The notes beneath the pieces were generated by a model, which made no database searches, was not told the origin of the DNA, and worked only from the letters and a program-made list of their open reading frames with translations. Positions 1-7,291 of a stretch of 11,015 nt of DNA are shown here, in pieces (within the stretch, counting starts at the first letter, position 1; every line of letters starts with the position of its first letter). The translations under genes and the position numbers were made by a program. Source of the DNA: Solobacterium sp. UBA1761 (lineage in GTDB: Bacteria > Bacillota_I > Bacilli_A > Erysipelotrichales > Erysipelotrichaceae); assembly GCA_002315565.1 (NCBI GenBank), contig DCHD01000008.1, positions 1-11,015 on the forward strand. Reading direction: 5' to 3'.

Positions 1-26
1 TCTCACGAAACTGTCTAAAGACTTTG

Positions 27-54
27 TAAAACGAGCTATTAAATAGCTCGTTTG
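27..54. terminator. Bidirectional intrinsic terminator
   Basis: A 9-bp inverted repeat (31-39 with 43-51, loop TAA) reads ACGAGCTAT/ATAGCTCGT. It is followed by TTTT on the minus strand (30-27) and by GTTTG on the plus strand. It lies 20 bp past the stop codon of the minus-strand 5'-nucleotidase gene and probably ends that transcript. It may also end a plus-strand gene whose tail would be at the left edge: two plus frames stop here, TAA at 27-29 and TAG at 44-46. That gene cannot be identified from 30 bases. Confidence 0.75.
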
Positions 55-72
55 TTGTATTTCTTTTAATTT

Positions 73-1725
73 TTATTTAATTGTTATTCTACCATCTGGT
101 TCACTGTAGGCCGACAGATCTGAATTCAGTACTTTAACAATATAGTCAATCAGCACCTGAGAATACAGGGTCTGTGTTTTGATGACAGTGTTGTTGTCCT
201 GGAACATTACCGCTGTACCCGATCCTCCATCAAGAAGCGTATAATCATTTCCTGCAAGAGTATAAGTCTTGTTCAGATCAATTGGTACATATTCACCATT
301 TTCAAGAATTTCTACATTCTTGACTCTTCTGTTGCCGTTTACTCCTAACATGGCATCATTTTCATCAACATTGATATCTGTAGCAACCGAGGTATCAACG
401 GTCAGTCTCATTCCAGAAATCTGCATGAACGATCCGTCTTCACCATATGCTTTACCGTCTTTTGTGTATTCTGATTTTACATTACGGTAGCTGTATTCAA
501 GATAATCCACAAGTTCCTGGCCTGTTATTTCAATAACAGCAAGTTTGTTTTCAAATGGAGCTATTTCAATAAGATCGGCATAACTTACAGAGCCTTCAGG
601 TACTCCCGCTCTGATTCCGCCACCGTTTATGAAGGCAATATCTGATTCACCATAGTATCTGAATGCATCTGCAAACAAATCGCCAACCGACATTTCTCTT
701 GACCTTACCATTCTGACGCCATTTTCATCCGCAATTGGTAGAGCGCAGTTTGTCTTTGTAAGTTCTTTCAAAAGATCTGCTGAATATCTGTCAACCATTT
801 CATTAAACAGTTCGGTGTTCTTGTCATTTACCGGTTCATAATTGCTGATAGTTGTTGCGTTGACTGTTCCGTTTGTACTTATGGTTATATAGCCGATGTT
901 TGCAAGGCCTGTTCCACATGAAGTGATGATTACCTGTTTTCCGTCTTTATTTGTTTTGTAGGATGAAGGCATATTGATGTGCTCGTGACCATCAATGATT
1001 ACATCTATGTCTGAGGTGTTTTTTGCAAGATCATTTGATGAATATGGAGCATATTCTTCGTCGTACCCAAGATGAGAAATGCAGACAATTTTATCAGCAC
1101 CTTTTTCTTTCATTTCATCTACGATGTTCTGAATATTTGCGAAGAAGTTATCAGTCACATCATCGAAATAGAAATCCAGACAATACACTCCATCTTCCTT
1201 GATTTTACTTGGAGTTGTATCAATCAGAGTGCTTGGAGTATCAACTGCCAGATATCCGACTTTCATACTTCCATAATCCACAATTTCATATGAAGACAGT
1301 TCGTTAATAAAGTCTCCATCACCGCTCTTTCCGATATAGACAATATTTGAATTAAGATATTTTCCTTCTGCTTTGTCTATAATCTCGCCAAGTCTTGCGA
1401 TTCCGAAGTCAAATTCGTGGTTGCCGAATGACATATAGTCATAACCAACCGCATTCATGCACTCAACGATCGCTTCACCTTCTGACATCTGAGTATATGC
1501 GGTTCCGACTATGGCGTCTCCGGCATCAACCAGTGTCACGTTTGGTGTTTCTTTAAGTTTTTCTTCCTTAAAACTCAGTACTCCGGCAAATCCGATATTT
1601 TCGTTTGCCTGTCCATGAACATCGCTTGTGTATATGATTACGATATCGTTGTTTTCTTCTTTACATGCTGCAAGTGTAGTCATTAATAGTACACACAGCA
1701 ATACCTTAATAATCTTTTTACCCAT
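73..1725 (-). CDS. Lipoprotein 5'-nucleotidase / 2',3'-cyclic phosphodiesterase (UshA/YfkN type)
   Basis: This 550-residue protein probably hydrolyses nucleotides or related phosphoesters outside the cell, for phosphate or nucleoside salvage. Residues 1-20 form a lipoprotein signal peptide with a KK start, a hydrophobic core and the lipobox LAAC, with the lipidated Cys at 21. The N-terminal calcineurin-like metallophosphoesterase domain shows D35-x-H37, VDAGD (66-70), GNHE (101-104), SHLGYD (217-222) and DGHEH (245-249), all metal-ligand motifs. The C-terminal 5'-nucleotidase domain shows VGDL (347-350), NGGGIR (367-372) and a late AGNDYTLLDGGSG substrate-binding segment. Both domains are complete and the length is normal for the family. 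The ATG at 1725 follows AAAGGAG with 5-nt spacing, so the start is secure. A terminator follows at 27-54. The exact substrate cannot be told from sequence. Confidence 0.9.
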   Translation of the reverse strand: MGKKIIKVLLCVLLMTTLAACKEENNDIVIIYTSDVHGQANENIGFAGVLSFKEEKLKETPNVTLVDAGDAIVGTAYTQMSEGEAIVECMNAVGYDYMSFGNHEFDFGIARLGEIIDKAEGKYLNSNIVYIGKSGDGDFINELSSYEIVDYGSMKVGYLAVDTPSTLIDTTPSKIKEDGVYCLDFYFDDVTDNFFANIQNIVDEMKEKGADKIVCISHLGYDEEYAPYSSNDLAKNTSDIDVIIDGHEHINMPSSYKTNKDGKQVIITSCGTGLANIGYITISTNGTVNATTISNYEPVNDKNTELFNEMVDRYSADLLKELTKTNCALPIADENGVRMVRSREMSVGDLFADAFRYYGESDIAFINGGGIRAGVPEGSVSYADLIEIAPFENKLAVIEITGQELVDYLEYSYRNVKSEYTKDGKAYGEDGSFMQISGMRLTVDTSVATDINVDENDAMLGVNGNRRVKNVEILENGEYVPIDLNKTYTLAGNDYTLLDGGSGTAVMFQDNNTVIKTQTLYSQVLIDYIVKVLNSDLSAYSEPDGRITIK

Positions 1726-1763
1726 AGGATCTCCTTTAGTTTTTTCTTTTAATATTCCTCATT

Positions 1764-1769
1764 ATTATA
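1764..1769 (-). promoter_or_regulatory. Candidate -10 box for the 5'-nucleotidase gene
   Basis: A perfect TATAAT lies on the minus strand at 1769-1764, just after the mnmG terminator and about 39 bp before the nucleotidase ATG. I see no good -35 hexamer at 16-18 bp, so the call rests on the -10 and the position. The leader would be about 32 nt and includes the AAAGGAG ribosome-binding site. Confidence 0.45.
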
Positions 1770-1784
1770 ATGCCTGTACATAAC

Positions 1785-1807
1785 AAAAACACCGATGTTA
1801 CTCAGTG
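1785..1807 (-). terminator. mnmG terminator enclosing the stop codon
   Basis: Minus-strand CACTGA (1807-1802) pairs with TCGGTG (1795-1790), giving 6 bp with one U-G pair; flanking G-U pairs can extend it. The 6-base loop GTAACA contains the mnmG TAA stop, and TTTTT follows (1789-1785). The stem is modest, so efficiency is uncertain. Confidence 0.5.
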
Positions 1808-3660
1808 CCTCTGTTCTGTTTGAGATATATTGCAAGAACCTGGATATCGCTTGGATTGATACCGGAAATTCTTGATGCCTGTCCAAGTGTATAAGGCTTG
1901 ATTTTATTGAGCTTCTGTCTTGCTTCCAGTGCCAGATTATCTACTTTCTGATAGTCAATATCCTGAGGAAGTTTCATCTGATCCATCTTCAGCATCTTAT
2001 CAGCTTCTTTACGTGCTTTGTCGATATAGCCTTCGTATTTGACTTCAACTTCTGCCTGACGGATGATGTCATCGTCATATTCAGCACCCATCAGTTTAAG
2101 AATATCTTTCAGCTTGACATCAGGACGTTTCAACAACTCATAGGCATTGTATGATGCATCCTTAGATTCATAACCTAAAGATACAAGATACTCATTGACG
2201 CCACTGGCCTTTGTTACATTATTGTTTCTGATATAGTCAATCAGCTCATTCTTGATTTCCTGCTTGTGCAGATATTTCTTATAACGTTCTTCTAAGATGA
2301 GGTGATTTTCATAACCGTATCTGATCAGTCTTTCTTCAGCGTTGTCGTGTCTTAATAAGAGTCTGTATTCTGCTCTTGAAGTAAGAAGACGATATGGTTC
2401 CTGAGTGCCCTTGGTTACAAGATCATCAATCATGACGCCGATATATGATTCATCACGTTTTAAGACAAACGGTTCTTCGTTATCGAGTAATCGTCTTGCG
2501 TTGATACCAGCCATAAGTCCCAGACCCGCAGCCTCTTCATAACCTGAAGTTCCTAAGATTTGTCCGGAAATAAAGAGTCCGTGAACATCTTTAAGTTCAA
2601 GATTAGGTTTAACCTGTAGAGGATCTACGGCATCATATTCTATCGCATAGGCGTATTTGACAATTTCCGCGTTCTCTAAACCGATCAGAGAATGCACCAT
2701 CTTTTCCTGTACATCTCTTGGCATTGAAGTAGAGAAGCCCTGTACATAGGTCGTATCCAGCGATAAAGACTGTGGCTCTAAGAATAACTGATGTCTTTCT
2801 TTGTCAGCAAACCTTACAACTTTATCTTCAATAGATGGGCAATATCTTGGTCCTATGCCTTCAACAATACCTGAATACATTGATGACTTGTTGAGGTTTT
2901 CTCTTATTATCTTTAATGTTTCAGGGGTTGTATAAGTCAGATAGCAAGGAAGCTGTTCTTCAAAAGGTCTGATTGATTCAGTTTCTTCTGAGAATCTGAT
3001 GAACTCATCAGTGCCCGGTTCATATTTTGTCTTTGAAAAATCAATTGTACTTGTACGTACTCGCTGAGGTGTACCCGTCTTAAGTCTGAACAGTCTGATA
3101 CCTAAAGCTCTAAGTGAAGCACTAAGGTTCTTTGTAGTCTTTTCTCCATCCGGACCTTCACTCTTGGTTTCTAAAGAAATCAGGGTTCTTGAATCCATAT
3201 AGGTACCGGTAGTAAGAATACAGGCTTTTGCTTCTATAATGCCGTTGTTCTGTAAACGTACTGATTTGAAATTTTTATTCTCGTCGCAGATTACTTCTTC
3301 AACGATATCTTCAATTACTGTCAGATGTTCGGTATGCAGACAGATATCCTGCATCATTTTTGAGTATTCAATCTGGTCAGACTGAACACGCATGCTCCAG
3401 ACACCTGGACCTTTGGTTGTGTTGAGCATCTTAAACTGCAAAGCCGTCTTATCAGCAACCTTAGGCATAACACCGCCCAATGCATCAATTTCTCTTACAA
3501 CAATGCCTTTAGCCGGTCCACCGATAGATGGATTGCATGGCATCTTGGCAATATGAGAAATATTGATGGTTACTAGAACCGTGTCCTTCCCGGCATGAGC
3601 TAAAGAAAGCGCCGCTTCGCATCCGGCGTGTCCTGCACCTACAACTATACAATCATGCAT
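1798..3660 (-). CDS. mnmG: tRNA uridine-5-carboxymethylaminomethyl modification enzyme MnmG (GidA)
   Basis: MnmG is the FAD- and NADH-dependent partner of the GTPase MnmE. Together they add an aminomethyl-type group to C5 of the wobble uridine (U34) of several tRNAs, stabilising decoding of NNA/NNG codons. The 620-residue product begins with the dinucleotide-binding fold GAGHAGCEAA (8-17), then CNPSIGG with the conserved Cys42. Further on come RYCPSIEDK, carrying the second family Cys, and GTSGYEEAAG, the late FAD-binding motif. The C-terminal helical MnmE/tRNA-binding domain ends in YTLGQASRISGI. I start at 3660 rather than the ATG at 3684 because AGGAG lies 8 nt upstream of it and the protein then begins MHDCIVVGAG, as in homologues. 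The gene overlaps the end of the small Hpt-like gene by 8 bp (ATGCATGA), so the two are probably translationally coupled. mnmE is not in the window. Confidence 0.96.
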   Translation of the reverse strand: MHDCIVVGAGHAGCEAALSLAHAGKDTVLVTINISHIAKMPCNPSIGGPAKGIVVREIDALGGVMPKVADKTALQFKMLNTTKGPGVWSMRVQSDQIEYSKMMQDICLHTEHLTVIEDIVEEVICDENKNFKSVRLQNNGIIEAKACILTTGTYMDSRTLISLETKSEGPDGEKTTKNLSASLRALGIRLFRLKTGTPQRVRTSTIDFSKTKYEPGTDEFIRFSEETESIRPFEEQLPCYLTYTTPETLKIIRENLNKSSMYSGIVEGIGPRYCPSIEDKVVRFADKERHQLFLEPQSLSLDTTYVQGFSTSMPRDVQEKMVHSLIGLENAEIVKYAYAIEYDAVDPLQVKPNLELKDVHGLFISGQILGTSGYEEAAGLGLMAGINARRLLDNEEPFVLKRDESYIGVMIDDLVTKGTQEPYRLLTSRAEYRLLLRHDNAEERLIRYGYENHLILEERYKKYLHKQEIKNELIDYIRNNNVTKASGVNEYLVSLGYESKDASYNAYELLKRPDVKLKDILKLMGAEYDDDIIRQAEVEVKYEGYIDKARKEADKMLKMDQMKLPQDIDYQKVDNLALEARQKLNKIKPYTLGQASRISGINPSDIQVLAIYLKQNRGTE

Positions 3661-3988
3661 GGAAAGCGCTCCTGATGTGATCATAGACCTTGATCATGGC
3701 ATCATAATGTTCAATTACTTCGTTATACATTTCTGCTTCCAGGTCTTCATAAACTTCCAGTAAAGTTTCATATAAAGGAAACAGTCTGAGTTCACTGGCC
3801 AATATGTAAAGACCTTTGCAGGCATCTTTAGCCATAGCATAATCTTCATCTTTCAGATATTCGCCAAGCAGCTGGAAGTTCTCGTCTTTAAAATAAAAAC
3901 GCAGAGTTTCTTCATACTCGTTCATATCCGGAAAAGCTTCGTGAATAAGGTCATAGTTAAGACCTGCTAATCGATAATATTCCAACAT
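3653..3988 (-). CDS. Small Hpt-like helical protein with Asp in place of the phospho-His
   Basis: I do not recognise a named gene. The acidic, helical 111-residue product resembles the small stand-alone Hpt (histidine phosphotransfer) proteins of Firmicutes. The pattern is LEYYRLAGLNYDLIHEAF, then a helix ending LGEYLKDEDYAMAKDACKG, then LASELRLFPLYETLLEVYEDLE. Where an active Hpt has A-H-x-L-K-G, this one has K-D55-A-C-K58-G59: the Lys and Gly are kept and the His is Asp. It therefore probably cannot be phosphorylated at that site and may be a structural or protein-binding relic. Start choice: ATGs lie at 3994 and 3988 and neither has a Shine-Dalgarno. TATAAT at 4002-3997 would start transcription near 3991-3990, inside the first ATG, so I prefer 3988. 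It overlaps mnmG by 8 bp and probably forms an operon with it. The Hpt assignment is from motif memory. Confidence 0.7.
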   Translation of the reverse strand: MLEYYRLAGLNYDLIHEAFPDMNEYEETLRFYFKDENFQLLGEYLKDEDYAMAKDACKGLYILASELRLFPLYETLLEVYEDLEAEMYNEVIEHYDAMIKVYDHIRSAFHA

Positions 3989-3996
3989 ACCCATAT

Positions 3997-4002
3997 ATTA
4001 TA
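3997..4002 (-). promoter_or_regulatory. Candidate -10 box for the Hpt-like/mnmG operon
   Basis: A perfect TATAAT (4002-3997) gives a predicted start at about 3991-3990, only 2-3 nt before the ATG at 3988. No extended TGn and no clear -35 hexamer are present; the -35 position (about 4025-4020) is an AT-only tract shared with the divergent fruK promoter. The transcript would be leaderless or nearly so. Confidence 0.45.
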
Positions 4003-4044
4003 AACCAATAGAAAAAAATATATATTTTTTGGGAAATAATACCA

Positions 4045-4050
4045 TATAAT
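4045..4050 (+). promoter_or_regulatory. Candidate -10 box for fruK
   Basis: TATAAT at 4045-4050 predicts a transcription start at about 4057, 3 nt before the fruK ATG at 4060. No Shine-Dalgarno is present in the bases before the ATG, which fits a near-leaderless mRNA. The -35 position (about 4022-4027) is a T-rich tract rather than TTGACA. No FruR-type operator palindrome is obvious. Confidence 0.45.
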
Positions 4051-4059
4051 ATCCTTATA

Positions 4060-4980
4060 ATGATTTACACATTGACACTTAACCCATCAATTGACTGCGC
4101 TCTTTACATAAGCAATTTTGAAATTGGCGCAACAAACCGTTCACTGATGGAAGATATAAAAGCCGGAGGCAAAGGAATCAACATCTCAAGAATGATGAAT
4201 ATTCTTGGACTCCCTAATAAAGCAATGGCTCTTGTGGCTGGCGAAAGCGGAAAATACTTTGAAAACCTTGTCAGAAATGACGGGATTGATTATGAGTTCT
4301 TTTACCTGCCAAAAGGTGAAACCAGAATCAATGTAAAAATTGAAGGAAACAAAGAAACTGAAATAAATGCTGCAGGTCCAGATATTGACGAAAAAACATT
4401 CGGCAACCTGATCTTAAGACTTATGGACCTGGGATATGGTGATACACTGATTATCTCAGGAAGTTCTTTACCGAATCTTAAACCGGATATCTATGCCCGC
4501 ATCATAAGATCGCTCAACGCGAATGTCAGAGTTATTGTGGATGCTGCAGGACCATTACTGATAAATGCACTTGATGCCAAACCGTTCCTTGTGAAACCGA
4601 ACTTCAAAGAACTTGAAGAAATCATCGGTCATAAAATCAAGGATGACTACGATCTGGTAGGTGCCATGAAAACCGTCAGAAACGCCGGAGCTGAAAATGT
4701 CATTGTCTCTTTAGGCAAACAGGGCGCTGCAATGCTGATAAGCGATGGTACGGTTATGATGTGTAAAGCCAAGGAAGGTCAGGTCGTAAACACTATCGGT
4801 GCTGGGGATTGTCTTCTGGCTGGGTTTATCGCAACATGGTATGCAAGCTCTGACTTAAAGAAATCACTGATAACAGCCGTTTCATGTGGAACAGCAAAAG
4901 CATTCTCAAAAGGTTTCCCTACAATGCTGAAAATCAACGAAGTAAGAGGAACCGTTGAAATAGAAGAAATAAAAATGTAA
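4060..4980 (+). CDS. fruK: 1-phosphofructokinase (PfkB family)
   Basis: FruK phosphorylates fructose-1-phosphate, delivered by a fructose PTS, to fructose-1,6-bisphosphate for glycolysis. The 306-residue product is a full-length PfkB-family sugar kinase. It has the N-terminal TLNPSID (6-12), the first signature AGGKGIN (35-41), the FruK/LacC-type GETRINVKI (86-94) with ETEINAAGP (99-107), VKPN (178-181), SLGKQGA (217-223), and the anion hole/catalytic base GAGD with Asp250 (247-250). Tagatose-6-phosphate kinase (LacC) is the main alternative; the TRINVK and ETEIN segments favour FruK. The usual partners fruR and fruA are not adjacent. It is the only plus-strand gene here, divergent from the Hpt-like/mnmG unit and convergent with recR. 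No Shine-Dalgarno precedes the ATG. A strong terminator follows at once. Confidence 0.88.
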   Translation: MIYTLTLNPSIDCALYISNFEIGATNRSLMEDIKAGGKGINISRMMNILGLPNKAMALVAGESGKYFENLVRNDGIDYEFFYLPKGETRINVKIEGNKETEINAAGPDIDEKTFGNLILRLMDLGYGDTLIISGSSLPNLKPDIYARIIRSLNANVRVIVDAAGPLLINALDAKPFLVKPNFKELEEIIGHKIKDDYDLVGAMKTVRNAGAENVIVSLGKQGAAMLISDGTVMMCKAKEGQVVNTIGAGDCLLAGFIATWYASSDLKKSLITAVSCGTAKAFSKGFPTMLKINEVRGTVEIEEIKM

Positions 4981-5005
4981 GAACAGGATTGCTCCTGTTC
5001 TTTTT
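4981..5005. terminator. Strong bidirectional terminator between fruK and recR
   Basis: GAACAGGA (4981-4988) pairs perfectly with TCCTGTTC (4993-5000) around the loop TTGC and is followed by TTTTT on the plus strand (5001-5005), directly after the fruK stop. On the minus strand the same hairpin follows the recR stop (5006-5004) and is trailed by TTACATTTTT, so it probably ends the recR transcript as well. Confidence 0.88.
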
Positions 5006-5597
5006 ACTGTTCAATTTTAGTTCTGTTGTTGAAAGCTTTAATCAACGTAAGTTCATCAGCATAATCAAGTGAGGAACCCATTGGTAAGCCATGGGCAAGT
5101 CTAGTAACATAGACACCTTTTTCTTTTAATACCTTATCAAGATATAGAGCAGTCATTTCACCATCCATTGTTGCGGATGTTGCAATGATTACTTCTTTAA
5201 CTGTTTCGTTAATTCTTTTAAGCAGGCTTTCTATGCCAATGTCTTCAGGATATACTCCCTTTGTCGCCGAGATGACACCATTCAGAATGTGATACTGTCC
5301 GTGATATGAACCGGTCTTTTCAACAGCAATAGCATCCTGAGGATAACCGACAACCATAATTACTGACTGGTCTCTTGACTTATCTTTACAGAAGACACAG
5401 CCTTCATCATCTTTCAGAAATCCGCATCGTCCACATTTAGCAATATCTTTTATTCCGCGGATCGCTTCTACATAAGAGTCGATTTCTTCGTCTGTACTTT
5501 CCAGCATCTTGAACGCATAACGCTGTGCGGTTTTGGCACCTACACCAGGAAGCGTTTCAAACATTCTGATCAGTGCTTCAAATTTCTTTGGATACAT
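5004..5597 (-). CDS. recR: Recombination mediator protein RecR
   Basis: RecR forms a ring-shaped clamp that works with RecO (and RecF) to load RecA on SSB-coated single-stranded DNA in gap repair. The 197-residue length is standard. The N-terminal helix-hairpin-helix contains LPGVGAKTAQRYA (16-28). The Cys4 zinc finger is C55-GR-C58 with C67-VF-C70. The Toprim domain runs from about residue 75 (VIMVVGYPQDAIAVEKTG) to the C-terminal HGLPMGSSLDYAD segment. The start at 5597 is well placed: GGTGG, inside the last dnaX codons, lies 8 nt upstream. The gene begins 3 bp after the dnaX stop, so the two are co-transcribed. The small ybaB gene that usually sits between dnaX and recR is missing. Confidence 0.97.
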   Translation of the reverse strand: MYPKKFEALIRMFETLPGVGAKTAQRYAFKMLESTDEEIDSYVEAIRGIKDIAKCGRCGFLKDDEGCVFCKDKSRDQSVIMVVGYPQDAIAVEKTGSYHGQYHILNGVISATKGVYPEDIGIESLLKRINETVKEVIIATSATMDGEMTALYLDKVLKEKGVYVTRLAHGLPMGSSLDYADELTLIKAFNNRTKIEQ

Positions 5598-5600
5598 AAG

Positions 5601-7262
5601 TTATTCCACCTTTAAATTCTTAAAGACCGATTTGAGTTTATCTTCTTTTGTTTCGTGTGCTTCAGGTTCAAACTTCTTTACAGCGTGTACCTGTGCTCTT
5701 TCTTCAGGAGAAAGTTTACGGTACATTTCAATAAGTTCGTTCTGTTCAGCTGCAGTTATCGCAAACACTGACTTGTTTATTCCGTGTTCATCAGATATAA
5801 ACTGACAGAGGTCACCATTCATGTCCGGATCATTTATTGATTCGGTCTGAGATTCATCAGCAGTAAAGATCAGTGCTTCAGGTGAACTTGCAAAGAGAGT
5901 TGCGCCATTTAGCATCATATAGAACTTGCGGTTCTTGTCATCGAACTTGTACATCTCAATGCGGTTGATGATTATTTCATCATTAATCTTGGATTCTCTT
6001 GTTGCGGTCTTCAGTATGTTAAGAAGCTCGTCAAGATCAGTATCTTTCTTTTCGGTATGTTCTTCCTTGATTGGTTCAGACTTAATAACCGGTTCTTCTT
6101 TGACTTCAGGCTTAGCAGCTTTTACAGGTTCGACCTTTACTGTTTGAGGTCTCACTGTTTCAACCTTTATAGGTTCTGTGATTGTATCTACAGAAGCAGA
6201 CATTTTGATAAGTGCCAGTTCAAGATATGACAGCATTCCCTGATTAGGTCTTGTTCTCATCAGAACATCTTCAAGAACATTCATGTCTTTAAGAAGATCT
6301 GGAGTTTTTACTGACTGTACAATTTCCTGAGCTTCTACCCGAGTCAGTCTGTTAAGCAAAGACTCATCTCTGGCATCAGCAAATATCATAGCTTCTTTGA
6401 CGATATCAAGAAGTTCTGCAGCAAGACGCATCATGTCTGTTCCCTTCTGGTACATAGCTCTAAGATCTATTATTGCCTGGGAAACTTTATTAGAATTTGC
6501 ATTCAGTAGAAGATTTATCTTATCCTGTACACTTGTTAAAGCAAACAGCGCTTCAACGTCTTCCAGATTTACATCTTTCGAATTATATGCAAGATACTGT
6601 TCCAGCAAAGACAGCGCATCTCTCATACCGCCATCAGCCAGTGCAGCAATTACATCAAGGGCTTTTTCATCATAAGTGACACCTTCATCATTAAGGATGG
6701 AGATCATACGTTCCTTGATTTCAAATGGTCTCAGTTTCGAAAAGTTGAACTTCTGACATCTTGAAAGAACTGTAGGAAGTACCTTGTTAGGCTCGGTAGT
6801 TGCAAGAATAAACACAACATGTTCAGGAGGTTCTTCAAGTGTTTTTAAGAAAGCGTTGAAGGCACTTGTTGAAAGCATGTGCACTTCATCGATAATGTAT
6901 ACTTTGTACTTTGAAGTAGTTGGTGCGAAATTAATGTACTTCAGGATTTCTCTGATCTCTTCAACTCTTGAATGGCTGGCAGCATCGAACTCAACGATAT
7001 CAGGGTTTGTTCCGCTGTTTGCTGAAGCACAGGAATCACATCTGTTGCAGGCATCATCTTTACTGTCTGTACAGTTGATGGCTTTCGCAAAGATTTTGGC
7101 GATGGATGTCTTGCCTGTTCCACGTGGGCCAGAGAAAAGATAAGCATGCGCGATGTTGTTGTTACGGATTGAATTCTGTAGTGTTTTTACGATGTAAGTC
7201 TGACCGACTACTTCTTCAAATGAATTAGGTCGGTAAGCTCTATATAATACCTGATGTCCCAT
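5601..7262 (-). CDS. dnaX: DNA polymerase III subunit tau (gamma/tau clamp-loader subunit)
   Basis: DnaX is the AAA+ motor of the clamp loader, which places the beta sliding clamp on DNA; full-length tau also ties polymerase and helicase together at the fork. The 553-residue product starts MGHQVLYRAYRPNSFEEVVGQ-like. It has Walker A GPRGTGKT (45-52), a zinc site at C64, C72, C75 and C78, Walker B IIDEVHML (123-130), sensor 1 in ATTEPNKV and the SRC arginine finger in VLSRCQKF. Then come the collar, a Val/Lys/Glu/Pro-rich linker (about 390-430) and a C-terminal tau domain. I start at 7262, not 7334, because homologues begin here and the longer frame would run back into tadA. No usable Shine-Dalgarno precedes this ATG, but TGTTATAAT lies 6 nt before it, suggesting a leaderless mRNA. 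I see no A AAA AAG slippery heptamer, so a frameshifted gamma form is not indicated. Confidence 0.96.
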   Translation of the reverse strand: MGHQVLYRAYRPNSFEEVVGQTYIVKTLQNSIRNNNIAHAYLFSGPRGTGKTSIAKIFAKAINCTDSKDDACNRCDSCASANSGTNPDIVEFDAASHSRVEEIREILKYINFAPTTSKYKVYIIDEVHMLSTSAFNAFLKTLEEPPEHVVFILATTEPNKVLPTVLSRCQKFNFSKLRPFEIKERMISILNDEGVTYDEKALDVIAALADGGMRDALSLLEQYLAYNSKDVNLEDVEALFALTSVQDKINLLLNANSNKVSQAIIDLRAMYQKGTDMMRLAAELLDIVKEAMIFADARDESLLNRLTRVEAQEIVQSVKTPDLLKDMNVLEDVLMRTRPNQGMLSYLELALIKMSASVDTITEPIKVETVRPQTVKVEPVKAAKPEVKEEPVIKSEPIKEEHTEKKDTDLDELLNILKTATRESKINDEIIINRIEMYKFDDKNRKFYMMLNGATLFASSPEALIFTADESQTESINDPDMNGDLCQFISDEHGINKSVFAITAAEQNELIEMYRKLSPEERAQVHAVKKFEPEAHETKEDKLKSVFKNLKVE

Positions 7263-7268
7263 GGTTAG

Positions 7269-7277
7269 ATTATAACA
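7269..7277 (-). promoter_or_regulatory. Extended -10 promoter giving a leaderless dnaX mRNA
   Basis: In the 29-bp tadA-dnaX gap the minus strand reads TGT-TATAAT (7277-7269), a perfect extended -10, followed by exactly 6 nt (CTAACC) and the dnaX ATG. A standard 6-nt discriminator puts +1 on the A of ATG (7262). The -35 position is poor (CGCTAG), as is allowed for extended -10 promoters. The nearest purine-rich stretch (GAAGAGG, 7290-7284) is about 21 nt from the ATG, too far for a ribosome-binding site. Confidence 0.55.
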
Positions 7278-7291
7278 TTTACGCCTCTTCT

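Noticed and set aside
6000..6200. A programmed -1 frameshift in dnaX giving a gamma subunit.
   Set aside because: No A AAA AAG-type slippery heptamer is visible in the linker region or elsewhere in dnaX.
7117..7132. A third parS-like sequence, TGTTCCACGTGGGCCA, in dnaX.
   Set aside because: The right arm has three mismatches to GAAACA, and the sequence is explained by the Walker A codons.
6784..7143. A 119-codon plus-strand open frame opposite dnaX.
   Set aside because: It is antisense to the Walker/zinc region of dnaX, lacks a ribosome-binding site and has shadow-type composition.
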